59,237 bases of DNA from Bacillus sp. AFS029637. GTDB lineage: Bacteria; Bacillota; Bacilli; Bacillales; Bacillaceae_G. Positions 35,441-44,273 of the stretch are shown in pieces; the first letter of the stretch is position 1, and each line of letters starts with the position of its first letter. The notes beneath the pieces are model-generated. The model was not told the DNA's origin, did not search any database, and saw only the letters and a program-made list of their open reading frames with translations. Location: assembly GCF_002584985.1 (NCBI RefSeq), contig NZ_NUPZ01000001.1, forward strand, positions 1 to 59,237, written 5' to 3'. The translations under genes were made by a program, and so were the position numbers.

Positions 35441-36670
35441 TTAGTTTAAGATTGTAACTTTAACTGTTCTTCTACCCCAAGCATTAGCTGTCGCTGAATC
35501 CGGCATTAATAAATCAATAATATGACCTTTAATTGCACTACCAGTATCTCCAGCAATCGCTGTTCCATATCCTTCTACATATACAGTAGAACCTAACGGT
35601 ATAACAGCTGGATCTACAGCAATTAATTTCATGTTTGGATTTGCAGTTAAATCATGCCCTAACTTAGATTTTACAGTTTCACCTGGTTTATAGCCATTTT
35701 CAGATGGATCAGCTGTATAAGCAGTTGCTGTTACATAAAATTCTTTTCCACCTTGAGCTGGTTTCGTGTCAGGCTTAGACTCTGACGCCGTATTTTTTGC
35801 TGCAGGCTCTGCTGGCTTAGCTACTTCTGCTTTCGCTTTCGCTAAAGCTTCTTGCTCAGCCTTTGCAGCTGCTTCTGCTTTTGCACGCTCTTCTGCTGCA
35901 ATTCTTGCTGCTTCTTGTTCACGAGCAATCGTTTCTTGTACTGCCTTCATATTTGATTCAATTTTAGCTTTCTCTTCTGCTGCTAAATTGATTTCGCTTG
36001 CAAGCTGATTATATTTCGCTTGAACTGTTTGTAAGTTATCTTGACGTTTTTTCAAGTTATCTTGCAAATCAGCTTGTGCTTTTGCCAATTTTTGCTTATC
36101 CACTACTAAAGATGCTTCTTTTTCGTCAATCGCTTTTTTATCTTCTTCAATTTGACGAAGATCTTGTTCTTGTAGACGTAAAATTTCTTTATCTGCATCT
36201 AAAATTGTAGACACTGCATTCATACGTTGTATGAAATCAGCAAAGTTTTTTGATTCTACAACAACTTCTACTACTAAACTCGTATTTGAGCTATTTTGAA
36301 CAGAAACCATACGTTTTTTCATAATATCCTTACGAGCAAGGACTTTATCTTCTAAAACGATAATATCTGCTTTTTTTTGTTCAATCTGCTTATGTGTTTC
36401 ATCAATTTTACGTTGAATAGCAGCTTGATCCTCTTTATTTTTTGCAATTGTATTATTTAAATTATGTAGTTCGTTTTCGATACCTTGAATTTCTTTAGTA
36501 ACAGCTTGCTTCTCTTGCTCTTTCTTCTGCATATCTGCATCGTTTTGCTGCAATTGCTGTTGCATGTTGTTAAGTTTCTCGTCGTTTGACTCTGCTTTTA
36601 CAGCGACTGTACTAGAAAGACCGATGATTCCTGCTAATACTAGACTACTGATTCGCTTAAAATAGTTCAT
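35441..36670 (-). CDS. Secreted 3D-domain cell-wall protein with long coiled coil (YocH/PcsB-like)
   Basis: A 409-residue exported protein with signal peptide 1-26 (cleavage near VKA-ES). Residues 30-265 are coiled coil, rich in Gln, Lys and Glu, as in PcsB/CwlO N-domains. Next is an Ala/Lys/Pro linker to about 310, then a C-terminal 3D domain (about 312-409) with AYTADPSENGYKPG, LIAVDPAVIPLGSTVYV, and AGDTGSAIKGHIIDLLMP containing the three conserved Asp. 3D domains are lytic peptidoglycan enzymes of the Sps/RpfB type. A WalR box upstream suggests control by the WalRK cell-wall system. Confidence 0.87.
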   Translation of the reverse strand: MNYFKRISSLVLAGIIGLSSTVAVKAESNDEKLNNMQQQLQQNDADMQKKEQEKQAVTKEIQGIENELHNLNNTIAKNKEDQAAIQRKIDETHKQIEQKKADIIVLEDKVLARKDIMKKRMVSVQNSSNTSLVVEVVVESKNFADFIQRMNAVSTILDADKEILRLQEQDLRQIEEDKKAIDEKEASLVVDKQKLAKAQADLQDNLKKRQDNLQTVQAKYNQLASEINLAAEEKAKIESNMKAVQETIAREQEAARIAAEERAKAEAAAKAEQEALAKAKAEVAKPAEPAAKNTASESKPDTKPAQGGKEFYVTATAYTADPSENGYKPGETVKSKLGHDLTANPNMKLIAVDPAVIPLGSTVYVEGYGTAIAGDTGSAIKGHIIDLLMPDSATANAWGRRTVKVTILN

Positions 36671-36708
36671 AATCCGACTCCCTTCATATACAGTTATACA
36701 TGATTTAT

Positions 36709-36725
36709 TTTACAGTTTGTTTACA
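36709..36725 (-). promoter_or_regulatory. WalR (YycF) box
   Basis: On the minus (coding) strand, TGTAAA-N5-TGTAAA is a perfect match to the WalR consensus TGTWAH-N5-TGTWAH. It lies about 40-55 bases upstream of the 3D-domain gene, whose B. subtilis relative yocH is a WalR target. Confidence 0.7.
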
Positions 36726-36890
36726 ATACTATTAAATACAGTTTATTTTTCATGACAAAAAAAGGGAATCACGAACAAAATGTAATAGATTCTTAAATAT
36801 TTAACAATTCCTATATTTATAAATTATAAAAAATGCTAAAATCCAAATATAGAGAAAATACAAATTCTGAAGGCGGTTGAAATAAATACA

Positions 36891-37835
36891 ATGTTTACTC
36901 AAAAAAAAACACTCCAACATAAAATTGATCAATTAGAAAATCGTATACACGAATTAGAAGCTGAATTAAAACAAAAAGATATTGAAAAACGAGAAATAAT
37001 CTCCACTATCCACGATCGTGTACAAAGCGTCGTTCAAGAGCATCAACTTGTAAATAACCAACACCATATACTTCAAAATTTAGTTCAACAATTAAACTCA
37101 TGTTTTGAAAATGTTTCAACACGTACGACACATTCCAATGAATTAAACAGTGAAATGTTACAAAAAGAACAAAGCTTAATTCAGTCTATTGAAGAAATTA
37201 TTGACTGCTCTAATGAAGGAAAAGAATCTGTTCACCGCTTACTTATTGTAATTAATAAATTAGGTGAACAATCTCAACGCACATCTAACAGCATGAATCA
37301 TTTAAGTGAACGCTCAAAAGAAATTGAGCAAATTGTAGAAGTCATTCAAAACATCGCAGCGCAAACAAATCTACTGGCGTTAAATGCAAGTATTGAAGCT
37401 GCACGTGCTGGAGAGCATGGTAAAGGGTTCGCTGTTGTTGCCAATGAAGTAAGAAAACTAGCAGAAAGTACTGCAGAGAGTACAAAAAATATTGGTAACT
37501 TAACGAAAAAAATTCAAGAAGAAATTGAAAAAGCGTACGAAAATACAAAAGATAATTTACATTTGGTCGATGAAGGTGTAGAAATGAGTGCCGATACAAA
37601 CGCTAGAATCGAAAATATTTTAATTATGATTCAAACGTTACAAAATGGCGCTACAAACGTTATTCAAGCGATCGAAAATCAGAAATCTTGTAATGATGAT
37701 ATATTACGAGAATTTGCCAACACTCAACAAATGTTCCAAAAATTAAATACTACCATTATGAACCATATTCATGATGCTGAAAAAGTCGATGTTCAACTGA
37801 CTAAAGGTCTTCAAGAAACGGCAGCTTCTCATTAA
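36891..37835 (+). CDS. Soluble methyl-accepting chemotaxis-type signalling protein
   Basis: A 314-residue protein with no membrane segment. Residues 1-45 are coiled coil ([20 protein letters not shown]); the rest is a helical signalling domain with the kinase-contact tip [20 protein letters not shown] (about 158-177) and [16 protein letters not shown]. No HAMP, PAS or heme domain is visible, so its input is unknown. It is shorter than typical transmembrane receptors and could modulate CheA as a cytosolic receptor. Monocistronic with a terminator. No che genes nearby. Confidence 0.88.
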   Translation: MFTQKKTLQHKIDQLENRIHELEAELKQKDIEKREIISTIHDRVQSVVQEHQLVNNQHHILQNLVQQLNSCFENVSTRTTHSNELNSEMLQKEQSLIQSIEEIIDCSNEGKESVHRLLIVINKLGEQSQRTSNSMNHLSERSKEIEQIVEVIQNIAAQTNLLALNASIEAARAGEHGKGFAVVANEVRKLAESTAESTKNIGNLTKKIQEEIEKAYENTKDNLHLVDEGVEMSADTNARIENILIMIQTLQNGATNVIQAIENQKSCNDDILREFANTQQMFQKLNTTIMNHIHDAEKVDVQLTKGLQETAASH

Positions 37836-37841
37836 TGATAA

Positions 37842-37873
37842 AAATCCCTTATAGCGTTATAGGGGATTTTTTT
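37842..37873 (+). terminator. Terminator of the chemotaxis-type gene
   Basis: AAATCCCTTATA, loop, complement TATAGGGGATTTTTTT. Confidence 0.85.
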
Positions 37874-37969
37874 ATTGTATTCCGAATATTTCTTTCTTCT
37901 CAATATTCATCCATATCTTTGTTATAATGGAAAAGTTGTTTCTTTATACTAATTAACAAGGAGGATGTT

Positions 37970-38782
37970 ATGGAACAATTTTACTACATTTTAAAATATT
38001 TAATTCTTGGTTTGTTCCAAGGACTAACAGAACCAATTCCGATTTCTTCAAGTGGTCACCTCGTTTTAGCACAACATTTGCTAGGACTAAAAATAGAAGG
38101 GTTTAGCTTTGAACTACTTGTTAATTCAGCTTCATTATTAGCTGTATTACTTATTTATAGAAATGACTTAATTCGTCTAACGAAAAATGGTATATCTTAT
38201 ATATTTACAAGAGCAGAAGACGCAAAATCAGATTTCTTCTTTATTATTTACCTTGTAATTGCAACGATTCCAGCAGGTGTCATTGGTGTTTTATTTAAAG
38301 ATTATATCGATCAGTACTTAAAAGGTGTGAAAATGGTTGGGATTTCCCTTCTCATTACTGCTATCGGCCTTTGGATTATTAGAAACTTACGTGGACGTAA
38401 AAATGATGGTGATCTTTCTATGAAAGATGCAATCATTGTCGGATTAGCTCAAGCTTGCGCACTCATTCCTGGAATAAGCCGATCTGGTGCTACAATCGTA
38501 GCAGCGATGTTACTTGGTATGAAGCAAGAAACAGCTCTTCGCTTCTCATTCTTACTATACATTCCTGTTAGTTTAGGTGGTTTATTGCTAAGTATTACAG
38601 ACATTGCAAATGATCCAAATCTAGACACTTTATTCGTACCATATATCGTTGCTTTCGTCGCAACATTTATCATGACATATATTTCATTAAAATGGTTTAT
38701 GAACATTATGGCAAAAGGAAATTTAAAATATTTCTCCTTCTATTGTATTATCGTAGGTGTACTTACTATTATTTTCTTATAA
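37970..38782 (+). CDS. uppP: Undecaprenyl-diphosphatase UppP/BacA
   Basis: A 270-residue membrane phosphatase that recycles undecaprenyl pyrophosphate for peptidoglycan synthesis and gives bacitracin tolerance. Two active-site regions are present: [20 protein letters not shown] (about 14-33, with the ExxP and Ser-rich motif) and [19 protein letters not shown] (about 164-182). About eight helices. The ATG follows AAGGAGGATG. B. cereus has several paralogs, so it need not be the main enzyme. A bcr-like repeat follows right after the stop. Confidence 0.93.
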   Translation: MEQFYYILKYLILGLFQGLTEPIPISSSGHLVLAQHLLGLKIEGFSFELLVNSASLLAVLLIYRNDLIRLTKNGISYIFTRAEDAKSDFFFIIYLVIATIPAGVIGVLFKDYIDQYLKGVKMVGISLLITAIGLWIIRNLRGRKNDGDLSMKDAIIVGLAQACALIPGISRSGATIVAAMLLGMKQETALRFSFLLYIPVSLGGLLLSITDIANDPNLDTLFVPYIVAFVATFIMTYISLKWFMNIMAKGNLKYFSFYCIIVGVLTIIFL

Positions 38783-38880
38783 GGTGAAGACTTTTGCGGG
38801 TAGCCCCCCACCCAACTTTTTTGTTTTCGCTGAATGTTGAGATAGGGTCTTACTGCCCGCAAATAGCGGGATAAAATGAA
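38783..38880 (+). repeat. bcr-like structured repeat downstream of uppP
   Basis: A compact, GC-richer block between the uppP stop and its terminator. It has the elements GCGGGTAG, then AGCCCCCCACCC, then CTGCCCGC and AAATAGCGGG. GCGGGTAG can pair with CTGCCCGC (8 pairs with one wobble), or CCCGC can pair with the following GCGGG; the two are mutually exclusive. It resembles dispersed bcr elements of the B. cereus group, which I recall in general but cannot match by family number here. It has no ORF. Confidence 0.5.
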
Positions 38881-38890
38881 CTTACAAATT

Positions 38891-38931
38891 TGAAGCGAGT
38901 CATTCTATTAATATAGAATGACTCGCTTTTG
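38891..38931 (+). terminator. uppP terminator
   Basis: AAGCGAGTCATTCTAT, loop TAAT, complement and TTTT. Confidence 0.9.
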
Positions 38932-38980
38932 TATACTCCGATTAAAATAAAACCTATCATTATAAGAGAGTTCATCTAGT

Positions 38981-39019
38981 ATTTCCCCTCTTACCTTTAT
39001 CATAGAGTAAGAGGGGTTT
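38981..39019. terminator. Hairpin downstream of the 67-residue gene
   Basis: CCCCTCTTAC and GTAAGAGGGG pair around a 12-base loop. The T-rich flank is on the plus strand (TTTCTT), so it would stop plus-strand transcription best, though the nearest gene ends here from the other side. Confidence 0.5.
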
Positions 39020-39020
39020 C

Positions 39021-39224
39021 TTATACATAAACTTTCTTTTCTTGACAATACAAACGAATAACATGCTTATTTTGTTGAAATACATCATGTGTTAGGCGAA
39101 TAATAATAAAGTTTCTTTTTACTTGATTGTCATGAACAAAAATCTGTTCCCCCTCCTGAAAATGCCACGCACTTTCAAAAGTCGTAATATGACCTCCGCT
39201 TACAGAAAACAGCTCATATTGCAT
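39021..39224 (-). CDS. Small conserved-looking protein, unknown
   Basis: A 67-residue soluble protein beginning MQYELFSVSGGHITTFESAW and ending in YCQEKKVYV. Beta-rich pattern with alternating hydrophobic strands (EGEQIFVHD, NFIIIRLTHDVFQ). The ATG follows GAGAGGGT by seven bases; the GTG before it is too close. No family recognised; context gives no clue. Confidence 0.65.
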   Translation of the reverse strand: MQYELFSVSGGHITTFESAWHFQEGEQIFVHDNQVKRNFIIIRLTHDVFQQNKHVIRLYCQEKKVYV

Positions 39225-39395
39225 CACTTGTACCCTCTCTCAATTTATATAATCACAATATCTTTATATTAAATTTATTATAACTTAAACCTTCTAAAAT
39301 TTGTAATTTTTTCTATTTCAAACTATTATAACTTTGTTTTACATTCTTTTTAGCGCTATAATGATAAACGGAATTTCATTGAAAGGAGCTTCATT

Positions 39396-40547
39396 TTGAC
39401 TGCATATTTATTTCCAGTAAAAACAGCTTTTATTTTATTTCCTATTTTAGCAATGTTTCTCTTAATCCCTTTTTTAATATTTAATTATCGAAAATACGGT
39501 TATTTAAATAAATGGCGCTCATTTATTTTATACTCATTATTACTCTACTTATTAAATGCCTATTTCCTTGTTATTTTGCCATTACCACAAACATACGATA
39601 CTTGTAGCCTACAACCAGCTAATACACAGCACATGCAACTCTCACCATTTTATTTCATACAAGAGATTAGCAATCATACATCGGCAATTTTAACGAAACC
39701 AGCTACTTATTTCTACTTATTAAAAGAATCTGCATCTTTACAAGTTGCATTTAATGTTCTATTAACCGTTCCATTCGGTATTTACTTACGTTATTATTTC
39801 CGACGTAGTTTCTTACAGACCATTTGCATTTCTTTTTGTCTTTCACTATTTTTCGAACTAACACAAGTGACTGGGCTATATGGTATTTATAATTGTGCCT
39901 ATCGCTTATTTGATATCGATGATTTGTTTTTAAACACACTAGGTGGCGTAATTGGTTTTATCATTGCACCGATATTTACGTACTTCCTTCCGAAAGCGAG
40001 CGAATTAGATAGCCATATTGATTTGGAAACGAAACCCGTTGGATTCGTTCGTCGCCTGATTGCGATGCAAATTGATTGGATTTTCTTATCTATCGTTGTA
40101 CCTGTAATTAAAAACAAAGGGGATTCTGTCTTCCTTTCTAATATTCAATCTTACACCAATATGTACGAACTCATTTTCATTACGTGTTCGATTTTTATTT
40201 ACTTTATTATCATTCCATACTTTACGAATGGAAAAACAATCGGGAAAGCATTGCTTCGCATTTACGTGAAAGGAAAGTCAGGTCACATTACAATGAAGGA
40301 ATTATTCATCCGTTACGGTATATTCTATTTCATTTTAGGTGGAATCAATTATATTCTTTCTAGTAGCTCTATCTTAAATCTTACAGAGCCTTTAATATTA
40401 CTAGTTATATTATTATTCCAATTCGTAATTAACGGCCTATTTATTATCCATGTTTTATTACATGTATTTAGCCATGATAAGTTACTATTTTATGAGCGTA
40501 TTAGTCAAACAAGGAATGCAATTATACTTAAAAAGGCTGACAAATAA
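39396..40547 (+). CDS. VanZ-RDD fusion membrane protein
   Basis: A 383-residue membrane protein with two domains. Residues 10-200 are VanZ-like: helices, NVLLTVPFGIYLRYYFRR near 119, and the SLFFELTQ-YRLFDIDDLFLNTLGGVIGF pattern near 150-190. Residues 215-375 are an RDD domain: GFVRRLIAMQIDWIFLSIVV with the Arg and Asp, then NGKTIGKALLRIYVKGKSG. The start is TTG 39396 after AAAGGAGC. VanZ proteins are linked to low-level glycopeptide resistance and RDD proteins to sodium/proton balance; the role of the fusion is unknown. Confidence 0.82.
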   Translation: MTAYLFPVKTAFILFPILAMFLLIPFLIFNYRKYGYLNKWRSFILYSLLLYLLNAYFLVILPLPQTYDTCSLQPANTQHMQLSPFYFIQEISNHTSAILTKPATYFYLLKESASLQVAFNVLLTVPFGIYLRYYFRRSFLQTICISFCLSLFFELTQVTGLYGIYNCAYRLFDIDDLFLNTLGGVIGFIIAPIFTYFLPKASELDSHIDLETKPVGFVRRLIAMQIDWIFLSIVVPVIKNKGDSVFLSNIQSYTNMYELIFITCSIFIYFIIIPYFTNGKTIGKALLRIYVKGKSGHITMKELFIRYGIFYFILGGINYILSSSSILNLTEPLILLVILLFQFVINGLFIIHVLLHVFSHDKLLFYERISQTRNAIILKKADK

Positions 40548-40564
40548 TTATTTGTCAGCCTTTT
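40531..40564. terminator. Bidirectional terminator between convergent genes
   Basis: AAAAGGCTGACAAATAA with its complement TTATTTGTCAGCCTTTTT. It overlaps both stop codons. Confidence 0.88.
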
Positions 40565-41867
40565 TCATACTCATAAATAATTTTTCTGCATAAGGATTTA
40601 AAAACATTCCCATTTCATCTAGTGACTTCCTTACCTGTAAAAACGAATGAAATTCTGGATATATATGTTGTAATTGCTCATACGATAAAGTGTGCATTTT
40701 CCCCCAATGTGGGCGCCCTTCATACTTCAGAAAAATCTTTTCCACTTCACCAAAATAAGCTGCATATTTCATACCTTTATACATATGAACAGCAATATAA
40801 GCTGAATCTCTTCCGTACGCTGGACTCAGCCATATATCATCACCTTTCACATAGCGACATTCGATTGGAAAATGTACCTTATACTTTTTCTTTTCAATAA
40901 GATTTGAAATCTCCTCTACAGCATCCCTCATATAATTCGATGGGACACTATACTCCATTTCATAAAATGGAACCGTACGTGATGTAGCAAATACTTCATA
41001 GCTTTGCCCTATTATTTTTGTGTTTGGTACAGCCCTAGCTGATAATCGACTTACTCCCTTACTTATAGAAGGAAACCATCTACACCCTTTAGATAACAAA
41101 GAGAACATCCTATTTTCTAGTAACTCCACCTTTAGTTTATGCCATTTCAAATCACTTTCTTTACTCATCGTTTCATTTATAAACTTTACTTGTACCTCCT
41201 CTGAATAAGGAAAAACAAAAAATTCGAAGTGGCGATTCTTCTTATATTCTTCTAACCTGTTCATTACAGTAGATAATGACTGTTTTTCACTTTCATAAAC
41301 GAGCGAATACGCGGGAATAACCTTCAATTTTATCTTCACAATTATACCTAGCATTCCAAGCGACAACTGAAATGCTTTCCAATATTCGATGTTTTCGGTT
41401 TCCGAACACACTATACTCTCGCCTGTAGATAAAACTGCCGTAATCTCTATAACTTGTGTTGATAAACTCCCAAAGGTAACACCTGTCCCATGGGTTCCCG
41501 TACTAATCGCTCCCGCAATAGATTGAGAATCAATATCTCCTAAGTTTTCTTGTGCATAACCTTTCTCTTCAAGTAATTTCCCTAAATCATGTAGTTTTGT
41601 TCCTGCCCATACTTCGACAGTCATATTCTCTATATCAACATCCATAATCCCTTTCAATTCATCTAAAGAAACTAAAATCTCTTCCGTTTGCACAAGAGGT
41701 GTAAACGAATGCCCTGAACCAACGACACGAATTTTCTTTCCTTTTTTTCGTGCAAGCCCCACAACTTCTACTACATCTTGTATACTTTCTGGGTACATCG
41801 TATAATGCGGCGTTCCTTCTACATTCCCTGTCCAATTTCTCCATTTTTGTCCCTTTATAGAAAGCAT
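40548..41867 (-). CDS. FAD-linked oxidase of the aldonolactone oxidase family
   Basis: A 439-residue VAO-fold flavoprotein. The FAD-binding half (about 15-185) has KIRVVGSGHSFTPL, where the His is the usual covalent flavin ligand, and SIAGAISTGTHGTG. The C-terminal half is an ALO (D-arabinono-1,4-lactone oxidase) domain with PIECRYVKGDDIWLSPAYGRDS and the hallmark HWGK near 391. It overlaps the end of the upstream PLP-enzyme gene by 13 bases. Members oxidise sugar lactones or alditols; the substrate here is not known. Confidence 0.87.
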   Translation of the reverse strand: MLSIKGQKWRNWTGNVEGTPHYTMYPESIQDVVEVVGLARKKGKKIRVVGSGHSFTPLVQTEEILVSLDELKGIMDVDIENMTVEVWAGTKLHDLGKLLEEKGYAQENLGDIDSQSIAGAISTGTHGTGVTFGSLSTQVIEITAVLSTGESIVCSETENIEYWKAFQLSLGMLGIIVKIKLKVIPAYSLVYESEKQSLSTVMNRLEEYKKNRHFEFFVFPYSEEVQVKFINETMSKESDLKWHKLKVELLENRMFSLLSKGCRWFPSISKGVSRLSARAVPNTKIIGQSYEVFATSRTVPFYEMEYSVPSNYMRDAVEEISNLIEKKKYKVHFPIECRYVKGDDIWLSPAYGRDSAYIAVHMYKGMKYAAYFGEVEKIFLKYEGRPHWGKMHTLSYEQLQHIYPEFHSFLQVRKSLDEMGMFLNPYAEKLFMSMKKADK

Positions 41868-43027
41868 CGGCCATCCCCCCGATATGTTAAATACTCCCCA
41901 ACAATCTCTCCTTTTTTGACACGATATAAAAAAGGAAACCGCTCACATAACTCTCCAGCTTTACTATGGCGAAACAAGATGGAATCACCTACATCTACCC
42001 GTTCCTCACCGTTATAAAAAATTGGTGTTTGTACCTCACCAGCACCTTCTAAAGGTAATAGTTTTGCACCACCCGGTCTCCAAACCTCAGGTTCTTTATC
42101 TTTTCCAACCGCCCCTGAAGCAATATATCCACCACCGAGGCAAGTATAAATAGACGTGGCTGGTTTACGCACAACTGGTAAAGCAAATCCGACAGCTGGC
42201 CGAAATCTCACTTCTTTATAGTAATCAAACAGTTTCGGTGAATAAAAAGCAGAACCTACCGTAATCTCTGTAACTGAGCTATCTTGCTCAGTTGTTTTTA
42301 TACTTCCTGTTCCTCCCCCATTTACAAACCTTAGTTCAATACCAAGGTTTTGTATTTCGTTTACGATACGTCCTCTTTTTTCTGTAACTTCTATCACTGA
42401 TTTCTTCTTTAAATACGAAATCACTTTACTTTTCATCCATTGATTCGGTATACGATCTCCCACCCCAGCAATTTGCGCTTCGTACCCCATTGCACCATCT
42501 AGTAGTAAATAGGATGAATCCCTCACCCTCCTAGCTATTTTCAAAGCACCTTGCACATCTTTTACCGGGGATCTTTTTACACCAAAATGAAATTGTAAAA
42601 AACGACTACTCATATCAATATCCAAACAAACACGAAAACACCCTTTAGACTTCTCAGCAATTTTTTCTAAATAAACAATATGTTCTTCACAATCCACCAT
42701 ACAAGTTATAGAGAGCCCTTGCTTTGTTAGTAAACTAATTTCATATAAAGCTTGTTCATCATACGCAGGGTACCCTAACAACAAATCATTAAACCCTTGT
42801 TCTATTAAGAACAAGGCTTCTCTAGGTGAAAAGCACATAATACCTTGAAACCGATGATTTGCAGCTAAAATCTTTTTCATAATTGGAACAGAGCGTAACG
42901 ATTTACTCGCTATACGAATCTTCTTATTTCCACTTAACTCTATAATCGATTGAATATTCCTCTCTAAAGCCACTTCATCTAAAAATGCACACGGTAATGG
43001 AACCTCCTTAAAAATTCCTCTATCCAC
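41855..43027 (-). CDS. PLP-dependent fold-III enzyme (amino acid deaminase/aldolase-like)
   Basis: A 390-residue enzyme of the alanine-racemase fold, in the D-threonine aldolase/D-amino-acid deaminase group. The PLP lysine is in KIRIASKSLRSVPIMKKIL (near 42), and the N-domain barrel follows (LLLGYPAYDEQALYE, MVDCEEHI, CLDIDMSSRFLQFHFGVKRS). The GGGTGSIK motif near 241 binds the cofactor phosphate. The GTG at 43027 follows GAGGAGAG. It precedes and overlaps the FAD oxidase gene, so both probably act in one short pathway. Confidence 0.82.
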   Translation of the reverse strand: MDRGIFKEVPLPCAFLDEVALERNIQSIIELSGNKKIRIASKSLRSVPIMKKILAANHRFQGIMCFSPREALFLIEQGFNDLLLGYPAYDEQALYEISLLTKQGLSITCMVDCEEHIVYLEKIAEKSKGCFRVCLDIDMSSRFLQFHFGVKRSPVKDVQGALKIARRVRDSSYLLLDGAMGYEAQIAGVGDRIPNQWMKSKVISYLKKKSVIEVTEKRGRIVNEIQNLGIELRFVNGGGTGSIKTTEQDSSVTEITVGSAFYSPKLFDYYKEVRFRPAVGFALPVVRKPATSIYTCLGGGYIASGAVGKDKEPEVWRPGGAKLLPLEGAGEVQTPIFYNGEERVDVGDSILFRHSKAGELCERFPFLYRVKKGEIVGEYLTYRGDGRCFL

Positions 43028-43097
43028 ATTTTTCTCTCCTCTTCTATATATGTCTTATACATATTGGAAAGAAAGTTTAAATTTCCTCTTACAAAAT

Positions 43098-43132
43098 AAA
43101 AAAGTTTCTTCATAATTAAGAAGAAACTTTTT
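43098..43132 (-). terminator. plcB terminator
   Basis: AAAAGTTTCTTC, loop, complement GAAGAAACTTTT on the minus strand, 20 bases after the plcB stop. Confidence 0.88.
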
Positions 43133-43150
43133 TAGGACTACTTCAAAGAT

Positions 43151-44002
43151 TTAACGATTTCCGTACGTATCAAACCAAAGCTGAATATATCCAGCTGTTA
43201 CACGTTGCGCTTCCATTAATCGCTTACCAGTCGTTGGTGTAACTTCAGCACGCCATTTGTCCGCATAACTTTGTGATACAGCCGCTTTCACAAACCAACT
43301 CTTTGTATTACTATTTACGATACCAGAGTAATCTTGCTTCGCAGCAGCTGCTGCTCCATGAATCCAATCTTCTGAATTCATACCTTTCCAATTCCAATAT
43401 CCATTTCCGTCCGTTACTTTATAATTATCTTTAATTGTATCTACAAAGTTTTCATATTTAGAGTGGAACCCTTGCGGATACGAAAGATTCGTAAAGTTTG
43501 CCGCATGCATCGGCTGATTTACATCTCCTAAATAATGAAGAGATAGTCCTAAATAGAAGAATGCTTGTTTCATATCTTTATTTTTGTAAGACTCACCAGC
43601 TAGTTTGAAATACTTTGCTCCCGTTTCCTTTGCTTGTTTTGCAAATGGAATATATGTACTTCCATCATCTGGATCATAGAAATGCGATGCAAATGTACTA
43701 TTATCATAATATGGATTTTCATAGTCAGCAGAATAAATACCGTTTTCTAAATCTGTACGCCATTCATTTAATAACGCAACTTCATCTTGTCTTACAAGTG
43801 TCGTATTACGAGACATAATATCAATTGCACGATTTACAATCCATAAATGAGAGTTTACACCTTCTGAATGCTTATCTTCAGCAGACCAATACTGAATAAT
43901 TTCCGCTCTATTTCCTCCATCATTTTCATGTGCAAATGCCACACTTTGTAACGGAGCTACTAACGTAATTGCTGCTGCTAAAGCAAGAACTTTCTTTTTC
44001 AT
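43151..44002 (-). CDS. plcB: Phosphatidylcholine-specific phospholipase C (PC-PLC)
   Basis: A 283-residue secreted zinc enzyme that cleaves phosphatidylcholine. Signal peptide 1-24, a 14-residue propeptide, and mature start at Trp39 (WSAEDKHSEGVNSHLWIVNR), whose N-terminal Trp is a zinc ligand. Other metal-site regions are SHFYDPDD, SLHYLGDVNQPMHAANFTN and FHSKYENFVDTIKDNY. A consensus PlcR box lies 124 bases upstream, so it belongs to the quorum-controlled virulence regulon. The sphingomyelinase gene that normally follows it in B. cereus is absent. Confidence 0.97.
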   Translation of the reverse strand: MKKKVLALAAAITLVAPLQSVAFAHENDGGNRAEIIQYWSAEDKHSEGVNSHLWIVNRAIDIMSRNTTLVRQDEVALLNEWRTDLENGIYSADYENPYYDNSTFASHFYDPDDGSTYIPFAKQAKETGAKYFKLAGESYKNKDMKQAFFYLGLSLHYLGDVNQPMHAANFTNLSYPQGFHSKYENFVDTIKDNYKVTDGNGYWNWKGMNSEDWIHGAAAAAKQDYSGIVNSNTKSWFVKAAVSQSYADKWRAEVTPTTGKRLMEAQRVTAGYIQLWFDTYGNR

Positions 44003-44125
44003 CTGAAATCCTCCATTTTATAATTAAGTTATGGTAAATATTTCGTTAGGATCCTACGATGTCTTTCAGTTAACTTATGACTAGAATATCCCACCTTTCA
44101 TCGAATTTCTATCATTTAATCAAAA

Positions 44126-44141
44126 TATGAAAATGTTCATA
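44126..44141 (-). promoter_or_regulatory. PlcR box upstream of plcB
   Basis: TATGAAAATGTTCATA is an exact match to the PlcR consensus TATGNAN4TNCATA. PlcR with its PapR peptide activates secreted virulence genes of the B. cereus group. Confidence 0.9.
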
Positions 44142-44237
44142 TCACTTTAACTTTATACATAGTGAATGTAATGAATGCACTTACATTGTAATAAAGTATT
44201 ATTAAGCTACTGCAAATGCCCGTCTAAAATAATGTAA

Positions 44238-44273
44238 AAAAAGAGTAAAGCAATTAATGCTTTACTCTTTTTT
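44238..44273 (-). terminator. Terminator of the NaK-type channel gene
   Basis: On the minus strand, AAAGAGTAAAGC, loop, complement GCTTTACTCTTTTTTT. The stem includes the stop codon of the channel gene. Confidence 0.85.

Noticed and set aside
43049-43063. PlcR box upstream of the PLP-enzyme gene (TATGTCTTATACATA)
   Set aside because: One base too short and lacks the fixed A and T.
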